Positions 9,613 through 20,085 of a stretch of DNA of 29,986 nt are shown here, one piece after another (within the stretch, counting starts at the first letter, position 1; each line of letters begins with the position of its first letter). The notes beneath the pieces were generated by a model. That model was not told where the DNA came from. It searched no databases and was given only the letters and a program-made list of their open reading frames with translations. A program made the position numbers and the translations under genes. Source of the DNA: Chara braunii (taxonomy: Eukaryota; Streptophyta; Charophyceae; Charales; Characeae); assembly GCA_003427395.1 (NCBI GenBank), contig BFEA01000315.1, forward strand, positions 979,200-1,009,185. Reading direction: 5' to 3'.

Positions 9613-12396
9613 ATGGCAACGGCAACAGCCGAAAACGAGGTCCCCGACAAGCAAGCCAATATCATTGACAATGAGGCCCTCAAATTCCTAATCGAGCTAA
9701 CGAAAGTACAGGGGATCGAGACTACCGAAACACAGTTGGTCGATGGAAAACAGGAAGAAGTAGTAGTCTGGAAGTACCCTGAGGAGAAAGTTGCACAGTT
9801 GGATGATCTGCATGAAAAACATGGAGTGGTTTTCAACTTCGCACGCCACGGCGCAGATCTCTAGCCCGTGGACAAGAGAAAATGGGTTATCGACACGATC
9901 AGAAAGGAGCCGCGGTTCAAACATATAGGGGAGACGTTCTCCTTACAAAGCCTGGGACGTAATAACATCATGGTCCTGTTCATCAATGAGGAGCATGCAA
10001 AGATAGCAACGGAAATGCAATCCAGGAATTGCCATGNCTCGGTCTGCACAATTACNAAATGGANGAAACTGTCAGCCCAAAGGCAGACCCCGGCCTTTGC
10101 AATCTCCTACAAACAGACCCTGATGAAGGAAAATTTCTGGGTTCAGTTCGATAACATTCAGCCGGGCTTTCACGGCCTGCTGGTCGACAGGCTTGAGAGA
10201 CAATACCAGGCCAATAGAATTCTGAAGTGGATCCTCCCCACGCCAGATTTCCTGGCTCCACATTGCGGATCTATGACTGCGATCCTGGATGTGCAAACGG
10301 ACGACCCTCCAGTATTTCCACAGACATGAAACCTGCAGATCGAAAGCAGAGTGGTTGAGGTGAGAATCTCTACACGCACATCACCAATATGCTTTCGCTG
10401 CAGGGAGCGAGGTCATCTGGGCACGGACCCCGCTTGTCCGAAATTTCTGAAACAACCAAAGGATAGGAAACTGTCGCCCAACATGCTGCTAGAAGTGGAA
10501 GATGCCCCCGGTACCTGGTTCGTGGCGGACCCAACCTATGACGGCTGGGTCTTCGACGACAACCTCGACGAGCCGGACTGGGTCTGGCACTTTACAGACC
10601 TAACTCCTACCACCAAGAAACCAGACATCTTCCCTCCGGCGGACAGCAGGTGGCAAAAGAAGGCCACCGGAAAGGTAAGAGGCAATCCGACAAAGATCAA
10701 CACTATGCCGCTTACCGACTCTAGGGTGATCAGGGAAGAGAAAGCAAGGGAAGACTTACTGACGGACTTGGTCACAATTAGAGAGCAGATAGAAGAGGAA
10801 TACAGCAAGAACCTAGATTCTTTCAAGGAGGCACTGAAACAAGCAGAATTACAAACTTACAAAAGAAGGGTTAAAGCCCAACCAGACAATAAACGCCAAT
10901 TACACGAAGGGGGCAAGGCTAGGGAGAAAGAATCGGGCCCGAAAAGAAGAAGGGCCGAGGGATCAGCAGGGGAACGGGACAACAACAAGTCGGGAGCGGA
11001 TAACGAGGGTGAGGGAATGGACTTTGATGCGGCTGGGGAACAAGCGGATGACGAAGCAGATCCCAAGCCGGAGTCCGGCCCCGCGGAGGAGGATGAGCAT
11101 GAGCGGGAGGAGCAGTCCCTAGCGTGGATAAGACATTATTTGGAGAAAGCGAAAAGGGAGAGGGAACACGCTTTCGATGTCTGCGTAGCATGTTTAAGAC
11201 ATGCGGAACGATCCCAAGCGAATGGGAAGAAGAATGTAATTGCTGGAATCAGTAGTTCACCCAATCAGTTCGCAGCCCTCCTGAAAGTTAAGGCGGATGA
11301 GTTCTCCGAGTATGCAGCCTTCAGGTATGCAGAAAAAAAGAGGGCAAGAGAACATGGAACGGAAGACAAAGATAAAACAATTCCCACAACCAAAGACATC
11401 TTCCAAGACCGACGCCCCAAGACGAGGAAGACAAGTAAGACCCAGAAAAAAAGGGAATCCAACGAAGAGCAAGGGGGGGGGGAAGATAAATCAGAGCAGG
11501 ATCTGTTGGAAAAAGAAATTGCAGTTGTTCTGTCCCAAACAGAGAAACTGAAAAAATGGAACAGAGAATACGCCCCAGAATACACAACGATTGTGCAACT
11601 TGCAAAGGGGAAAGCACCCATGGTTGTGGAAGCAGCTAATGCAGCCCGCAGAACATTGAGGAACATCAGACCGCTCATCGCGGCCAGGTACGACCCCAAA
11701 GTGAGGGAATGGTTAGTGGCAACCGACGTAGCCTTCCAAATTCCACACTTTGTGGAAGGGGAAAACGTTGTTAAGGCCTTAAGAAACCATGTCACCTTCG
11801 AAGCCCCTCTGGGACTGTTTGAGACGGTGGCTTTAGAATCAAACATGGACAAGACCGAATCCCAAGAGGGCTCAGAGAGCGATCCCAAAACCAAGGAGCT
11901 AGCTGGCAGGAAGTCCCCGAGGGCCTTCTCACCCTTGATCGCCAAGATGCCGGAAGAGACGCAGCTGCATTCAGGGATGAGATGGAGACCATGGCGGACG
12001 GTGGCTAAAGTTCCATACAACATTCTGGCTGGCCTGGGAATGTCTGCGGAGTTGATGGCCACTTCAGTGGCTAGCATTATGGAGGCAGGGCAGCTAGATG
12101 GGGATGAAGATTTGGACATGAGAGCATATGCACTAGATGATGAGAGGTTTTACAGAAGTGAAGGATCAGAGGGTGACTCAAGGGACGGCGATGACGATTG
12201 GGAAAAGATGGACAGGCTGATCGATCTAAAAAAAAAGGGAAAGGGACAGGTGGACACTGAGGGGAGAGGAGGGGAGGAGCCGGGCAAGGTGACTTCGAAG
12301 GGGAGCTCCGACGCCGTGTTACAAGATGACAAAGGAGGGCAAGAGGAGAGAGAAGACAGCTTAGGGGCTAACGCATCCTCTCCCCCGCCCACCTAA
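9613..12396 (+). pseudogene. LINE B ORF1, RNA-binding nucleocapsid-like protein, two in-frame stops
   Basis: One frame of 928 codons starts at ATG 9613 and is broken by TAG at 9862-9864 and TGA at 10327-10329. Both are substitutions, since the frame continues on either side. The N-terminal region (to about residue 240) has the WVQFDNI-like segment expected of an RNA-recognition-type fold. A zinc knuckle follows at about 260-275 in the form CX2CX4HX6C, two residues longer than the usual CX4H-X4-C spacing. Next comes a long charged, partly acidic low-complexity region with a basic cluster (PKRRR). A C-terminal block (about 771-825) is shared with LINE A ORF1. The role is binding the LINE RNA in a ribonucleoprotein. 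Three ambiguous bases lie near 10037-10064. Codons such as CGA mutating to TGA would explain the second stop. Confidence 0.85.
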
Positions 12397-12447
12397 GCAA
12401 ATGAGCCACAAGCCTAGACAGACAACGGACTCAGCCTGGTGGGATCG

Positions 12448-15400
12448 ATGGAGGGTTTTAGGAACAGAACGAATGAGGTAGGGAAACAGGTGGATTGAAG
12501 GAGTCAAGGTCTGGTCCTTAGGAGCTGAAATGTCAATGGACTTGGAAACATAAAGGAAAAGGAAGAGAAATGGAATGATATATGGGCCGGACTGTCACAA
12601 GGCAGCAGAAGGACTGCCGACGTAGTGATGTTCCAAGAAACCCATCTCTCCCTGTCAACTGACCACAACATAATACGCAGGTTCATTGCAAAGAAGTTAG
12701 GCGGCCTGGGTGACGAAGTTTGGGCGGCGGACCCAGATTCCAACACAAAGGGAACGGCCATCCTGATCCCCAAGGCCTCCCGCTTCTACCAAGCAGGCAC
12801 GGTGATTGACAAGAGGGCGGACCAGAGGGAAGGGAGATGGTGCCTATTACACCTGAAGTGGAAAGAGGAAGAATTTGTACTCAACATCTACGCCCCAAAC
12901 TCTCCTACGGAACGCGCAACGTTTATAAGACACTTAAGTCAATTGTTCCCCCCACTGACCCCGTGCATTATAGCGGGAGACTGGAATGCCACAATTGAGC
13001 CGGCAATAGACCGTATATCCCGATCTGCCAGTCTATCCAACTCAATGGAAGTTGTTCCAATCCAAGAACTGATGCTGAACCACGACTTGGTAGACCCCCT
13101 CAGGACGATGCATCCCGACTTAAGAGCCTTCACCTTGATCAAGAAAAATAACGCCAATCATACCGCCTTCTCCCGGATAGATTTCTTTCTAGTGTCAAAA
13201 GTACTGATGGGAGCCGCTAAGGAGGCAGAAATCCTTCCACTAGCACCATACCCGGGGCTAGATCACAAGCCGATTGAACTAGTCTTGTGCTTCAACCAAA
13301 TGGTCAGGAGAGGGGCCAGCTTCCATAAGCTTAATAACTTCCTCCTATTAAGTCAGACCTTTCAAAGCGAAGTATGCGTTTGTTGGGAGGGTCAGAGACT
13401 CTCACGCCTAAGTAATGAACCACGATGGGAGTGGTTCCAGAAGAGCTACACAAATCTCTTAAAGGCGGTGGCCAAGGTCTCAAGGAAATTGGCCTCAATA
13501 AGGAAGCAAAGGAAACAAGCCCTAGAGTTCGCATTGAAAGTGGCTGAGACCAATCTGACCAATAATCCTGCCTCCCCATTGTATAACGAGGTTTTCGAGA
13601 AAACCTGTGAAGAATTAGCCATGTGGAGGTGGTGGGAATTGAAGGGACTACAAGTAAGAGCAAGAATGTGTGAATTTGAACTCAGTGATTCGATGATGAA
13701 ACACTTCTTTGCTCGGATAAAAGCCAACTCGAGAGTCAGCGCAATAGAGGGGTTGAAATCTCTCTCTGAGCCAGAAGTAGTAAGATCAGACAGCGAAGGA
13801 ATACTAGAAATAGCCAATAGCTTCTACAAGAAACTCTACCAATCTAAGACACCGGGACTACCGACGGTCCAAGTGAGAGAAGCGAGGCGGAAAATGCTAC
13901 ACTATCTCGAGCCAACTATTTCAACGGAACAAGCTGAGGAGCTAGACAAGCCTCTCTCGATGGAGGAGCTACACCAGGCACTCCTGACAATGAACAATAA
14001 TAAAACCCCCGGAATCGATGGACTAACTAAGGAATTCTGGGAAAAATTCTGGCCTCTCATGGGGACTGACTTGCAGAACTTCTACACTGACAGTTAGTCT
14101 AGAGGAGGGCTGGGCAACTTACTCAGCAGCAGCGTAGTCACGCTGCTCTACAAAAAAGGGGAGAAGGAAGACATAAGGAACTATAGACCTATCTCACTGC
14201 TGACACTCCCGTATAAGATCTTAGCCAAGGCCTTGTCCAACCGGATCACAAAAATCACCAACAAATGCTTCCACATTGACCAAACAGGTTTCATCCCTGG
14301 ATGTTACATCCTTGACAACGTAATGACACTCAATGAATCGGTAAGGAAAATCAACGCAGCCATCTTGTTTTTCGACTTTGAGAAAGCGTATGACCAAGTC
14401 AACTGGGATTTTATGGAGGAAAGCATGGAAAGAATGGGCGTTGGACCAAATTTCAGGAAGTGGGTCAGGATACTATACCGGGATGCGGTAGGCTGTGTGC
14501 AGGTAAACGGGTTTTTATCTGAATCCTACCCGATCTCCCGGTCAGTCCGCCAAGGGGACCCATTGGCCCCATCAATTTTTCTCTTCGTAATGGAAGCAAT
14601 CGCCTCCTTCCTGTGCAAAGACCCCTCCATACAAAGACTGGCCAGCACAGAAGTGGGTACAGCCCACCAGGTGGACTTTCCCACAGCCATCACGTTTGCC
14701 GATGACCTGACGGTTCTGATCAGGGTTTCGGACTCCTCCTTCAGAACTTTAGCCAGAGCAATGGAGGCGTTCAAACTAGCTTCAGAAATGAGGATTAACT
14801 GGGGGAAAACGATGGGATGGTGGCTCTCCGACGACGAACCCCTCTCTCTTCAAGGAGAAGAGGCTGCCATGACATGGCAAACGCCTGCCACGCCTACCCG
14901 TTATCTAGGCATCTTGATGACAAGAGNCGGGTTGGCAGCTCAAATGGNACCCTCAGTGTTGACCAAACAGATCAATAAGATAGGGAGATGGGGCAATACG
15001 TTTACGTCCCTCTTTGGTCGGGCGCTGGTCCTTAACACGTCTGTCTTCTCAATGATGTGGTACATAGCTTCTATCTGGACAGTTCCCAACAGCTCGGTGA
15101 AGGAGTTGAACCGTAGAGCCAGGCTTTATCTGTGGACAGGCGACCCCCACAGAGAAAAATGCATCCCTAAGATAGCCTGGCACTACGTCACAAGGAGGCC
15201 TAGGAATGGAGGCCTGGGCCTCATTGACCCGGGGACAGAGACCAAAGCCTTGCAAATAAAATGGATCATTAAACTGCTGACAAAACCAGACACCGCTTGG
15301 AACAAGTTGGCGTTAGACAGCATCAGGGCGGTGGCCCCTACCCGCTCCCCAACCGACATGTCAGGACTGTTCTGGGTCATGAATAAGGAATGGAGGATAA

Positions 15401-16918
15401 CAACGGGACACAGGAATCGGACTAGGAATAACATACCAGAAGATGCCCGACCTCCCTCCCCGTACTGGCCGGTGCTGCTTCGACTCTGGAGGAGAATTTG
15501 TCCCACCAAGATCAACAGATCGAAGTCGAAAGACGAAATACTCAGACAACCGCTATTTGGTAATGAATGGATAACAAACGAGGCCAACAATCCGATATAT
15601 ATGGAACAAAAATGGCTGTCATGGGTCAAGAATGGGATCTGGAAGATAGATCACTTGTGGAAGGAGAATAGAAAAGACTGGGCTACGGAACAAGAGGTTA
15701 ATGCGCAACTGAAAGGATGCCACAGGAGAGAAACCAACTTGCAGTACCTAATTAGCCGCATCCCGCAAGAATGGAAGGACGTCCTTGCCAAGGACGAGCC
15801 GTGGAGAGCCGGGGACTGGGGCCTCTTGATCCAAGACACCCCTCCTACTAGAGCCTACCAATTTTCCCACATGCAGCGTGATTCACCCACCAATGCCGTC
15901 TTCCATTCCTTCCCGATATCCACCACGGGCTCAGATATGCCAGCCATCCATAATCGGGAAGTCGAATGCTCCACACTAGAGTTTTTTCTCCTTAGGAAGG
16001 TTAGGGTCATAGGCACATGGCCGAAGTCGATTTTTAGACCAGATACGGCTATCCGAGCCTTAGAATTTGACCCGGGAGAGTGGGCATGGACCTCAGGCAG
16101 CAATCGGAGTGTCAAGACGAAAACACCGGTTCAAGATTATACCGTTAAATTTGGGTACGGATTACTACTGAAGACCAAAGACCCAGATCCCTATCTTGAA
16201 CAGATGGCGAAAGCTGGTGGGACAGGAAACCGACAAAATTCAACAGATCCCATGGAAAAAATATGCACAGATCAGACCAGTTAAGATCAGAAGTCTGCAG
16301 TGGTTGATAGCGTATGCTGCCTTACCAGTGAACCAGTGGCTGCACACTAGGCGTAAAGCTACTAATCCGGATAGCTCGGAGATATGTACAGTCTGCTCGG
16401 CAGGAGCGGTAGAGGACATAGTTCACTGCTTGGTGCACTGTGTGGAGGCGACAGATTACTGGGCGAGAGCCTCTTCCCTGTGGGACTCCCTCTTCTCTTC
16501 CCCCTTCCCTGAACAACCCATCCAACTACTCCTCCTCACTAACATCCCCACGATGACTCGGAGGGCGGAAACGATTTGGTTTGAACTCATCAGGAAGGCG
16601 ACCCTATGGGTGATCTGGAAGGAGAGATGTAGCAGATCAATTGAAGGACTATCAAATCGAAGGGACAAGGTATGGAAAGAGTCCAAGTCGATTATCCAAG
16701 CAGAGATATTGTGCAGATGGAGGAGAATCAAGCTGAAATGGCCCGAGGACGAAGAGCAGCGAAAGAAAGTGAGATCGAATTTTAGCAGGAACTGGCTGAT
16801 TAGCGGTAAGGTGGCCGAGATCCGGGAAGACCGGGTGAGCGGGAAGGACTGGCACAACTCAATTCCGGATAGGATTGTACGGCAACAGACACCAACGGAG
16901 GAAGCAACTACGACTTGA
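12448..16918 (+). pseudogene. LINE B ORF2: endonuclease / reverse transcriptase, three stops and a frameshift
   Basis: The start is taken as ATG 12448, which begins Met-Glu like LINE A ORF2. The frame has TGA at 12496-12498, TGA at 12526-12528 and TAG at 14095-14097. It then shifts near 16194 (one extra base) into the frame that ends at 16918. The endonuclease keeps NVNGL, QETHL, YAPN, GDWNA and DHKPI. The reverse transcriptase keeps KTPGIDGL, NYRPISL, DQTGFIPG, FFDFEKAYDQV, RQGDPLA and FADD (about residue 752). The C-terminal zf-RVT domain has CTVC...HCLVHC (about 16387-16443) after the frameshift. Aligned with LINE A, the stops at 12526 and 14095 each fall on a tryptophan, meaning TGG changed to TGA and to TAG. 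This copy is inactive. Confidence 0.92.
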
Positions 16919-17667
16919 AGGGTTGGGGTCGAAGGGGGTTTCACCGGATTAGGTTGCAGGAGACCGCTTCCACAGGGTCTACCTGCCTTGTCACCTCAGC
17001 CGTTCGCCACAATCCAGCACGGGCCGCTTGTGGCTCTAGAGGAAGAAAGGNGAGNGAAACTGCGTANGTCAGTAAGAACCGTCCGAGCCCACGGGAAGTG
17101 CCGCNGATTGAAGATCGAAAAATAAGGGAAGGAGGGCCGGGAATAAAGAGGGTGTAGAGTGGGGAGGGTCTCATAGAGAAGTGACGGCAGTATGAGGATA
17201 CAGAGGGATCCGGTCGACACATCACTGGAAGGCGGAAGCAAGGGAGGAAAAGTTATTATTTAAGGCATCCAAACAAGGGCAGGGTTTAGGGTTTAGGGTT
17301 CAACAGAACTCAGAGGATGGGGGAGAGTAGCTGGAACTAAGGAAATCATAGCAAATAAGGGCGGGTTGGGGATGAGGGACAGCATGAGCGGGCAACAGCA
17401 CGGGAGGAACTCTTTCTAGGTATAACAGATAAATCTGGCAGGACTGCAACAGTAGATCTGAGAGGGAGGAGCGACTCTGGGCAAGCTGACAGTCAATCCT
17501 CCACCCAACGTGGAGCAATCAATACTGTTCAGGGGTCCTCCGGCCAGACGGGAGGAAGCGTGAGTTGGTTGCTGTGATGTATCATACTTCGACTTCCCGG
17601 TGGAATAGGAACCGGACTGTCGCTCCCCAGAATGGACGGAGTCGGGACCATAAGGCCCTGTTTAGTG
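16919..17667 (+). other. LINE B 3' UTR
   Basis: Non-coding sequence between the ORF2 stop and the poly(A) tail. Four ambiguous bases lie at 17051-17105. At 17281-17300 it holds nearly three copies of the plant telomere unit TTTAGGG. No open frame here resembles a known protein. Confidence 0.8.
17281..17300 (+). repeat. Short interstitial telomere-type repeat, (AGGGTTT)2.9
   Basis: Twenty bases of uninterrupted TTTAGGG-type repeat (AGGGTTTAGGGTTTAGGGTT) inside the LINE B 3' UTR. It may be chance, or a fixed part of the family's tail. Confidence 0.9.
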
Positions 17668-17700
17668 AAAAAAAAAAAAAAAAGAAAAAAAAAAAAAAAA
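17668..17700 (+). repeat. LINE B poly(A) tail
   Basis: Thirty-three bases, all A except one G, directly before the right target-site duplication. This fixes the 3' end and plus orientation of LINE B. Confidence 0.97.
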
Positions 17701-17714
17701 GATAACGATAGAGG
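17701..17714. repeat. Target-site duplication of LINE B, right copy
   Basis: An exact match to 7591-7604 (GATAACGATAGAGG), lying immediately after the poly(A) tail. Confidence 0.96.
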
Positions 17715-17965
17715 TGGTCATATTCTCGGAAACCGGATTTATCCTTATCTGAAAATCGAATCTCCATTCTATCTCGCAAATTTTTGAAAACCGAAATCTT
17801 GCGAAGCCTATCAGTATTTCGTTTTAGGCATATTAGAGAAGTTGTCATATTTTTGGAAACTGAATTTAGTTCTTTTCTGAAAATTGCATCTCTACTCTAT
17901 TTCGCAAAAAAAAAAATTCAAGATCGCAATTTTGTGAAAGCCGAAACTTTGCGGAATCGGGCCTA
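17715..17965 (+). repeat. Leader repeat, distal part (about 120-135 bp unit, two copies)
   Basis: With LINE B removed, 7581-7604 joins 17715-17825 to make one unit that starts GGCCTATTAG. A second unit starts GGCATATTAG at about 17826. Both contain a CTGAAAAT segment, a CTCTATTTCGCAAA-like stretch and an AAAGCCGAAA-like end. This continuity shows the host leader on both sides of LINE B. Confidence 0.75.
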
Positions 17966-18169
17966 GATCTCGCTCATAGTACTTTCTGACATACCTCACT
18001 CATAGCAGATTGACAGATGTACAAAAAAAAAAAAAAAGGGAAGTAGTCCTCTTTTATTTTTTTATTTTTTATCTGTTGATTAGGGCCGGGAGGAAAGTAT
18101 TGTTGGGTTGGTTACCTACCTGCGTTTTCCCTCCCACCCACCTCTTTGCATGCATTCCGGTTCGGTACA
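17966..18169 (+). other. Leader spacer before the pre-gag array
   Basis: AT-rich leader with a run of A (about 18022-18036) and a T-rich stretch, then a pyrimidine-rich segment. No function is recognisable. Confidence 0.5.
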
Positions 18170-18425
18170 GTGCCACTTCAGCAGTGCCATGTCAGCAACA
18201 GTGCCACGTCAGCAGTGCCATGTCAGTCACAGTGCCATGTCAGTCACAGTGCCAAGACAGCAGTGCCATGTCAGCAGTGCCACATCAGCAGTGCTGCATC
18301 AGCAACAGTGCCACGTCAGCAACAGTGCCACATCAGCAGTGCCACATCAGCAGTGCCACGTCAGCAGTGCCACGTCAGCAGTGCCACGTCAGCAACAGTG
18401 CCACGTAAGCAGTGCCACTGCAGGA
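18170..18425 (+). repeat. 17-unit array before gag (14- and 17-base units)
   Basis: Seventeen consecutive units begin with GTGC. Eleven are 14 bases (GTGCCACGTCAGCA type) and six carry an extra ACA and are 17 bases, adding up exactly to 256 bases. Many units hold CCACGTCA, whose complement TGACGTGG is a known plant bZIP-binding ACGT element. Others have CCATGTCA or CCACATCA, which are the two CpG-transition products. The CCATGTC variants introduce upstream ATGs in the gag leader. The array stays open in all three frames because no unit contains a stop; this is a repeat effect and not coding. Confidence 0.92.
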
Positions 18426-18438
18426 GTGCCCCGCCACC

Positions 18439-20085
18439 ATGACGGGGGCAGCTTTGGGCATGCCAGGCCAACTGGCCAACGAGTCCCTTGCTGACTACAA
18501 ACAGCGATTCCAGACTCAGCTCACACTGATCGAGGCTGAGGAACAGCGCCAGCTGGCAGCCGAGGCTATCCGCCTACAGGCTGAAGCAGCGGCAACAGCC
18601 GAGAAGCAACGGCTTCAGGCCGAAGCAGACGCAGATGCCCAGGCTCGCCGAAAGGAATCCCAGGATCTGCTGCAGCGACACGAAGCAGCCAGCATCGAGA
18701 GACTCAAGTTCTGGCACTTTGAACCATCCGAGGGCCACGATGACGCAACACCGGAAGAGCAACACAAGGAGTTCTTCTCCAAACTCGTGACACGGTTGGT
18801 ATACACTTGCAACTACCAACAGTCCGAGTTAGAGAAACAAAACCAGGAACTGCAGCAACAGTACCAGGACATGAAGAAACAGCACCGGGAGTTGGCGAGC
18901 CTCCGTTGGACAATGCAAAGCCACGAGGATGTTACATGGGCACTCAATGCCTGTTTACTGGACCTGGAGCAAGCTGCACCAGGACCAGATGCTGGTGTTT
19001 CCAGCAGTGCACCCTCTAACCGCCAACTGGAGGAATGCGTCGACCACGTCGTCGCAATGCTCGGGGACATCAGCACCTTCGCTGCGCCAACCACCATCAG
19101 CAGTAAGTTGGATACCTTGAAGACCGAGGTCCAGCAACTGCAGTTGCCTAACAAGGATGGCAACAGCACAACGCATTACAAGATGCCAACTTTCCAAATT
19201 GAGAAGTTCGATGACTACACGCATCAAGACCCAGTACTCTGGTGGGAAGGCTTTACGATGCAACTTCGGATTCTATTCGTCGCCAAGCACGCGCACATCG
19301 GCGCCCTGTTTCTTAACTCAAAGGGCGGATGCCAGATCTGGTTAACCCACTTAGCATCCACCCACGGCGTCGACGTCGCAGATCTGAAAGACAAGATCTC
19401 ATGGGAAGAGTTAACACGGTTGTGGAAGAAGCGGTTCATCGTGGACGACACACCAGCACTCGCCATCAACCGTCTCTTCGGCATGACGCAAGGCAAGACA
19501 GCAACACATGACTGGCTCACGGAATGGCAGAAGATCGCGGCAACGCCCGACCTTGACTTGCCATTTTCGCATCTGCGCCGCGAGTTCTACAACCGGTCAT
19601 GTGTTGCACTGAGCCTTGCACTGGGTGATCGCGAGCAATATGCTACCTTCGCTGAGATCATTGACAAGGCGAGGGAGATCATCAAGACAAACAGGGAAGT
19701 TGCACACGAGAGGTCAACGTGGCAGCCAACCTATGTGGAGAAGGTGAAAACTCGTCCACGACCGCAGCATGTCGTTGCAGTCCATTCGGACAACATTGTG
19801 GAAGACCCGACAGCCACCCAAGCGTCACGTGAGGGAGATCAGGTGGCTGCTTTCCAGCCGCGAAGCAACAACAAGTCCCGAGGAAACGGGAAGGCGAAAA
19901 CCGCAACGCCGGCCGGAAACGGACAACCAGCACCATGGGTCAAGTTTAACTTGACCGAGGCCGAGTACAAGTACCGCGGTCGTTACGGCTGCTGCTATTG
20001 GTGCAACAACACCAAGCACAAGACCTCCCTCTGTCAGGATCAGGGCAAGGAGGATGTTTGGCCTCGCATCAACTCGGGAAACTGA
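18439..20085 (+). CDS. gag: LTR retrotransposon gag (capsid/nucleocapsid)
   Basis: Gag forms the virus-like particle and packages the element RNA. The start chosen is ATG 18439, in the excellent context CCGCCACCATGA; the frame stays open further upstream only through the repeat array. The 548-residue product has a Gln/Ala/Glu-rich probable coiled coil (about 15-75) and a second Gln-rich helix (about 130-160). A Ty3-type retrotransposon gag domain spans about 252-411 (WWEGF, WLTHL, WEELTRLWKKRF). A basic linker follows, then a CCHC zinc knuckle CYWCNNTKHKTSLC at 519-532 with exact CX2CX4HX4C spacing. The frame is intact. It ends in TGA directly after a -1 slippery heptamer, so most ribosomes would make Gag and a minority Gag-Pol. 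Confidence 0.93.
   Translation: MTGAALGMPGQLANESLADYKQRFQTQLTLIEAEEQRQLAAEAIRLQAEAAATAEKQRLQAEADADAQARRKESQDLLQRHEAASIERLKFWHFEPSEGHDDATPEEQHKEFFSKLVTRLVYTCNYQQSELEKQNQELQQQYQDMKKQHRELASLRWTMQSHEDVTWALNACLLDLEQAAPGPDAGVSSSAPSNRQLEECVDHVVAMLGDISTFAAPTTISSKLDTLKTEVQQLQLPNKDGNSTTHYKMPTFQIEKFDDYTHQDPVLWWEGFTMQLRILFVAKHAHIGALFLNSKGGCQIWLTHLASTHGVDVADLKDKISWEELTRLWKKRFIVDDTPALAINRLFGMTQGKTATHDWLTEWQKIAATPDLDLPFSHLRREFYNRSCVALSLALGDREQYATFAEIIDKAREIIKTNREVAHERSTWQPTYVEKVKTRPRPQHVVAVHSDNIVEDPTATQASREGDQVAAFQPRSNNKSRGNGKAKTATPAGNGQPAPWVKFNLTEAEYKYRGRYGCCYWCNNTKHKTSLCQDQGKEDVWPRINSGN
20076..20082 (+). promoter_or_regulatory. Putative -1 ribosomal frameshift site GGGAAAC
   Basis: In the gag frame the heptamer is phased G GGA AAC, matching X XXY YYZ, and is followed at once by the gag stop TGA. 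The -1 frame from this point is the pol frame and is open upstream and downstream. Possible stimulatory stems follow: GTGAGA (20098-20103) with TCTCAC (20114-20119), and GGCCGC (20132-20137) with GCGGCC (20145-20150). The site is well supported; the structural element is tentative because the 15-base spacer is longer than usual. Confidence 0.8.

Larger units (their letters stand above)
7605..17700 (+). mobile_element. LINE B, L1-like non-LTR retrotransposon inserted in the LTR-element leader
   Basis: A 10.1-kb element bounded by exact 14-bp target-site duplications and ending in poly(A). It has a long GC/CT-rich 5' region, ORF1 (9613-12396), ORF2 (12448-16918) and a 0.75-kb 3' UTR. It looks full-length. 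The flanking leader repeats on both sides belong together, which confirms a nested insertion. Both ORFs are broken: two nonsense codons in ORF1, three nonsense codons and one frameshift in ORF2. LINE A is its relative on the opposite strand. Confidence 0.96.

Noticed and set aside
18170-18425. CRISPR-like array
   Set aside because: Units are contiguous with no unique spacers, and the context is a eukaryotic retrotransposon leader.
18010-18494. Cys/Ser/Ala/Val/Gln-rich proteins in three frames before gag
   Set aside because: They are translations of the 14/17-base tandem array, which contains no stop in any frame.
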